NCBI GenBank assembly: GCA_030671095.1
Contig: DAOVAK010000097.1
Span: forward strand, 1-8,194
Length of the DNA: 8,194 nt
Direction of reading: 5' to 3'
From: Deltaproteobacteria bacterium
GTDB taxonomy: Bacteria > Desulfobacterota > DSM-4660 > Desulfatiglandales > HGW-15
The position numbers were made by a program, and so were the translations under genes. A model generated the notes under the pieces. The model ran no database searches. It saw nothing but the letters and a program-made list of their open reading frames with translations, and was not told where the DNA came from. Below are positions 7,191 to 8,194 of the stretch, one piece after another (position 1 is the first letter of the stretch; every line of letters starts with the position of its first letter).

Positions 7191-7631
7191 ATGAGTGAAA
7201 CGGATTTTGAACCCAAGGTTATATGTTTTCTATGCACATGGTGAGCATACGCTGCTGCTGACCTGGCTGGGGTCAGTCGTTTGCAATACCCGTCGAATAT
7301 CCGGGTTGTACGGGTGCTGTGTTCCGCCAGCGTTTCCCCTCACCACATCCTGCTTTCCTTTCAACAAGGCGCAGATGGTGTATTTGTGGGTGGGTGACAC
7401 CCGGGGGATTGCCATTACCTGTATGGTAATTACGCGACAGATAGGCGGATCAGGTTTCTGAAGCAGCTGTTGGCCTTCAGTGGGATTGAGGGAGAGCGCC
7501 TACGATGTAAGTGGGTCTCTTCTGCGGAAGGAGCAGAATTTGCCGCAGAAATGAAAGATTTTGTAGAGAGGCTTCGTGGTTTGGGTCCCTCTCCGCTAAG
7601 AAGACCGGAAAGCGGACGAGATGCTGCATAA
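7191..7631 (+). CDS. mvhD: MvhD-like [2Fe-2S] electron-transfer selenoprotein, two Sec
   Basis: This 146-residue MvhD-family protein is a close paralogue of the one at 3329. It needs two UGA codons read as selenocysteine: UGA 7242-7244 (Sec18) in [13 protein letters not shown], where the paralogue has Cys17, and UGA 7395-7397 (Sec69) in GG-U-HPGDCHY, matching Sec68 of the paralogue. Other conserved positions are C12, C15, C44 and C74. The family's WVSSAEG segment follows, and the frame ends at TAA 7629-7631. Start ATG 7191 has AAAGGA at 7179-7184. With two of the cluster-region thiol positions replaced by selenium, the [2Fe-2S] environment should differ from the single-Sec paralogue. It presumably transfers electrons between the HdrA pair upstream and a partner encoded nearby; this is inferred from family and position. 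Conventional calling misses it, giving only a spurious frame from 7195. Confidence 0.93.
7258..7276 (+). promoter_or_regulatory. SECIS hairpin for UGA 7242-7244
   Basis: CTGACC (7258-7263) pairs perfectly with GGTCAG (7271-7276) around the loop TGGCTGG, 13 nt after the UGA. In the paralogue at 3329, where this codon is TGT, the same place reads CGGATT...GGTGAG and the stem cannot form, which supports the assignment. Confidence 0.75.
7414..7430 (+). promoter_or_regulatory. SECIS hairpin for UGA 7395-7397
   Basis: ATTACC (7414-7419) pairs perfectly with GGTAAT (7425-7430) around TGTAT, 16 nt after the UGA. Stem and spacing equal those at 3549-3565; the loop differs by one base. Confidence 0.8.
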
Positions 7632-7648
7632 GGTTGCTATGCGTTTTT

Positions 7649-7654
7649 AAGGTG
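7649..7654 (+). promoter_or_regulatory. Ribosome binding site deciding the GTG start at 7662
   Basis: AAGGTG lies 7 nt upstream of GTG 7662. The frame is open back to the mvhD stop at 7629, but there is no ATG in it before the conserved region, so the Shine-Dalgarno match selects GTG 7662. Confidence 0.65.
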
Positions 7655-7661
7655 TTCGGCA

Positions 7662-8194
7662 GTGGAAAATGTAAAGGAAAAAGTAAGGGAGCTATTGGGA
7701 TCGGGGAAAATAAAGGGTTTCTTGGGCCTTTGTAAGAAGAATGGCCACATTGGCCCTCACCTGTTCCGCGATGAAAAGGATCTGGACAACATGGTCATCG
7801 GAGACTTGCATGGACCAGGAGACACCCGATATCCCCTAAACAAGCAACTCATACACCTTGCCCGCGGCTATCCTGAGGAGACATTTGGTGTCCTGGTGCG
7901 TGGCTGTGACCAACGCGGCCTAAAGGCCCTCTTTGTCTGGAACCAATTAACGCCTGAGAAGGTGGTTCCTGTGGGCATCGCCTGTCCGCAGGAACTGGCA
8001 GAGGCATGCGAGTGCCTTCAACCTTACCCGGAAGAATTTGTAGAGGGGGAAAGGGTGGAAGGGCACTCACAAGACTCGGTCGCTAAAATTGATAGCCTTG
8101 ATCTGAAGGGACGTTTTGCACACTGGATGAAGGAGTTTGACAAGTGCATCAAATGTTACGGGTGCAGGGACATCTGCCCCATGTGTTTCTGCAA
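7662..8194 (+). CDS. Iron-sulfur protein resembling FrhB/FdhB-type beta subunits (3' partial)
   Basis: The visible 177 residues begin VENVKEKVRELLGSGKIKGFLGL, followed by NGHIGPHLF (about 27-35), a GDTRYPLNKQLIHLA stretch, FGVLVRGCDQRGL, and VGIACPQELAEACEC. They end in a dense cysteine cluster C162-x2-C165-x2-C168-x3-C172-x2-C175-x-C177 that begins a ferredoxin-type domain cut by the window. I recognise this as the type of iron-sulfur protein often found beside hdrA-mvhD in sulfate reducers and annotated as a coenzyme F420 hydrogenase/dehydrogenase or formate dehydrogenase beta subunit. That naming is from memory of the family, not a search. No signal peptide or membrane segment is visible, so it is probably cytosolic. 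The start is 30 bp after the mvhD stop, so it is likely the same operon. It is a plausible electron entry or exit module for the HdrA/MvhD complex. No in-frame UGA occurs in the visible part. Confidence 0.72.
   Translation, partial: MENVKEKVRELLGSGKIKGFLGLCKKNGHIGPHLFRDEKDLDNMVIGDLHGPGDTRYPLNKQLIHLARGYPEETFGVLVRGCDQRGLKALFVWNQLTPEKVVPVGIACPQELAEACECLQPYPEEFVEGERVEGHSQDSVAKIDSLDLKGRFAHWMKEFDKCIKCYGCRDICPMCFC

Noticed and set aside
7195..7461. 88-codon + strand frame overlapping the second mvhD
   Set aside because: It lies in another frame within the double-Sec mvhD, resembles nothing, and exists only because the UGAs break the true frame.

Overview
The window looks like the chromosome of an anaerobic, selenocysteine-using bacterium, most likely a sulfate-reducing or syntrophic deltaproteobacterium (Desulfobacterota). 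Three things point there: cytosolic HdrA/MvhD-type electron-transfer proteins, bacterial (not archaeal) SECIS hairpins placed directly behind in-frame UGA codons, and Shine-Dalgarno-led genes all on one strand. The taxonomic call is inference; no rRNA or other marker is present.

Layout, all on the + strand. At 2-2938 is a fused double HdrA-like flavoprotein, cut at its 5' end by the window. At 2934-3300 is a repeat-rich spacer with a 7-bp tandem repeat and a long imperfect palindrome. At 3329-3748 is an MvhD-like protein. At 3848-5380 and 5395-7083 are two separate HdrA-like genes that correspond to the front and back halves of the first fused gene. At 7084-7190 is a spacer with a GC-rich palindrome. 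At 7191-7631 is a second MvhD-like protein. At 7662-8194 is the start of an iron-sulfur protein resembling the beta subunits associated with F420/formate dehydrogenases, cut at the 3' end. The window therefore holds two paralogous modules, [hdrA fusion - mvhD] and [hdrA front - hdrA back - mvhD], followed by a possible input/output module.

The main point for an annotator is that five in-frame UGA codons in four genes (92-94, 3530-3532, 4013-4015, 7242-7244, 7395-7397) read best as selenocysteine. Each falls at a position where the family normally has cysteine, the protein stays homologous on both sides, and each has a stem-loop 13-16 nt downstream. Standard gene callers would split or truncate all four genes. 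The second MvhD carries two selenocysteines; the first MvhD has Cys (UGU) at one of those two sites, and there the corresponding stem is lost.

Functionally, HdrA proteins carry FAD and several [4Fe-4S] clusters and are the electron-bifurcating subunit of heterodisulfide reductase complexes. MvhD ([2Fe-2S]) passes electrons to HdrA from a hydrogenase or formate dehydrogenase. No HdrB, HdrC, hydrogenase or dehydrogenase catalytic subunit is in the window, so the electron donor and acceptor of this double module cannot be read from it. Coupling to the last, FrhB/FdhB-like gene is inference from gene order.
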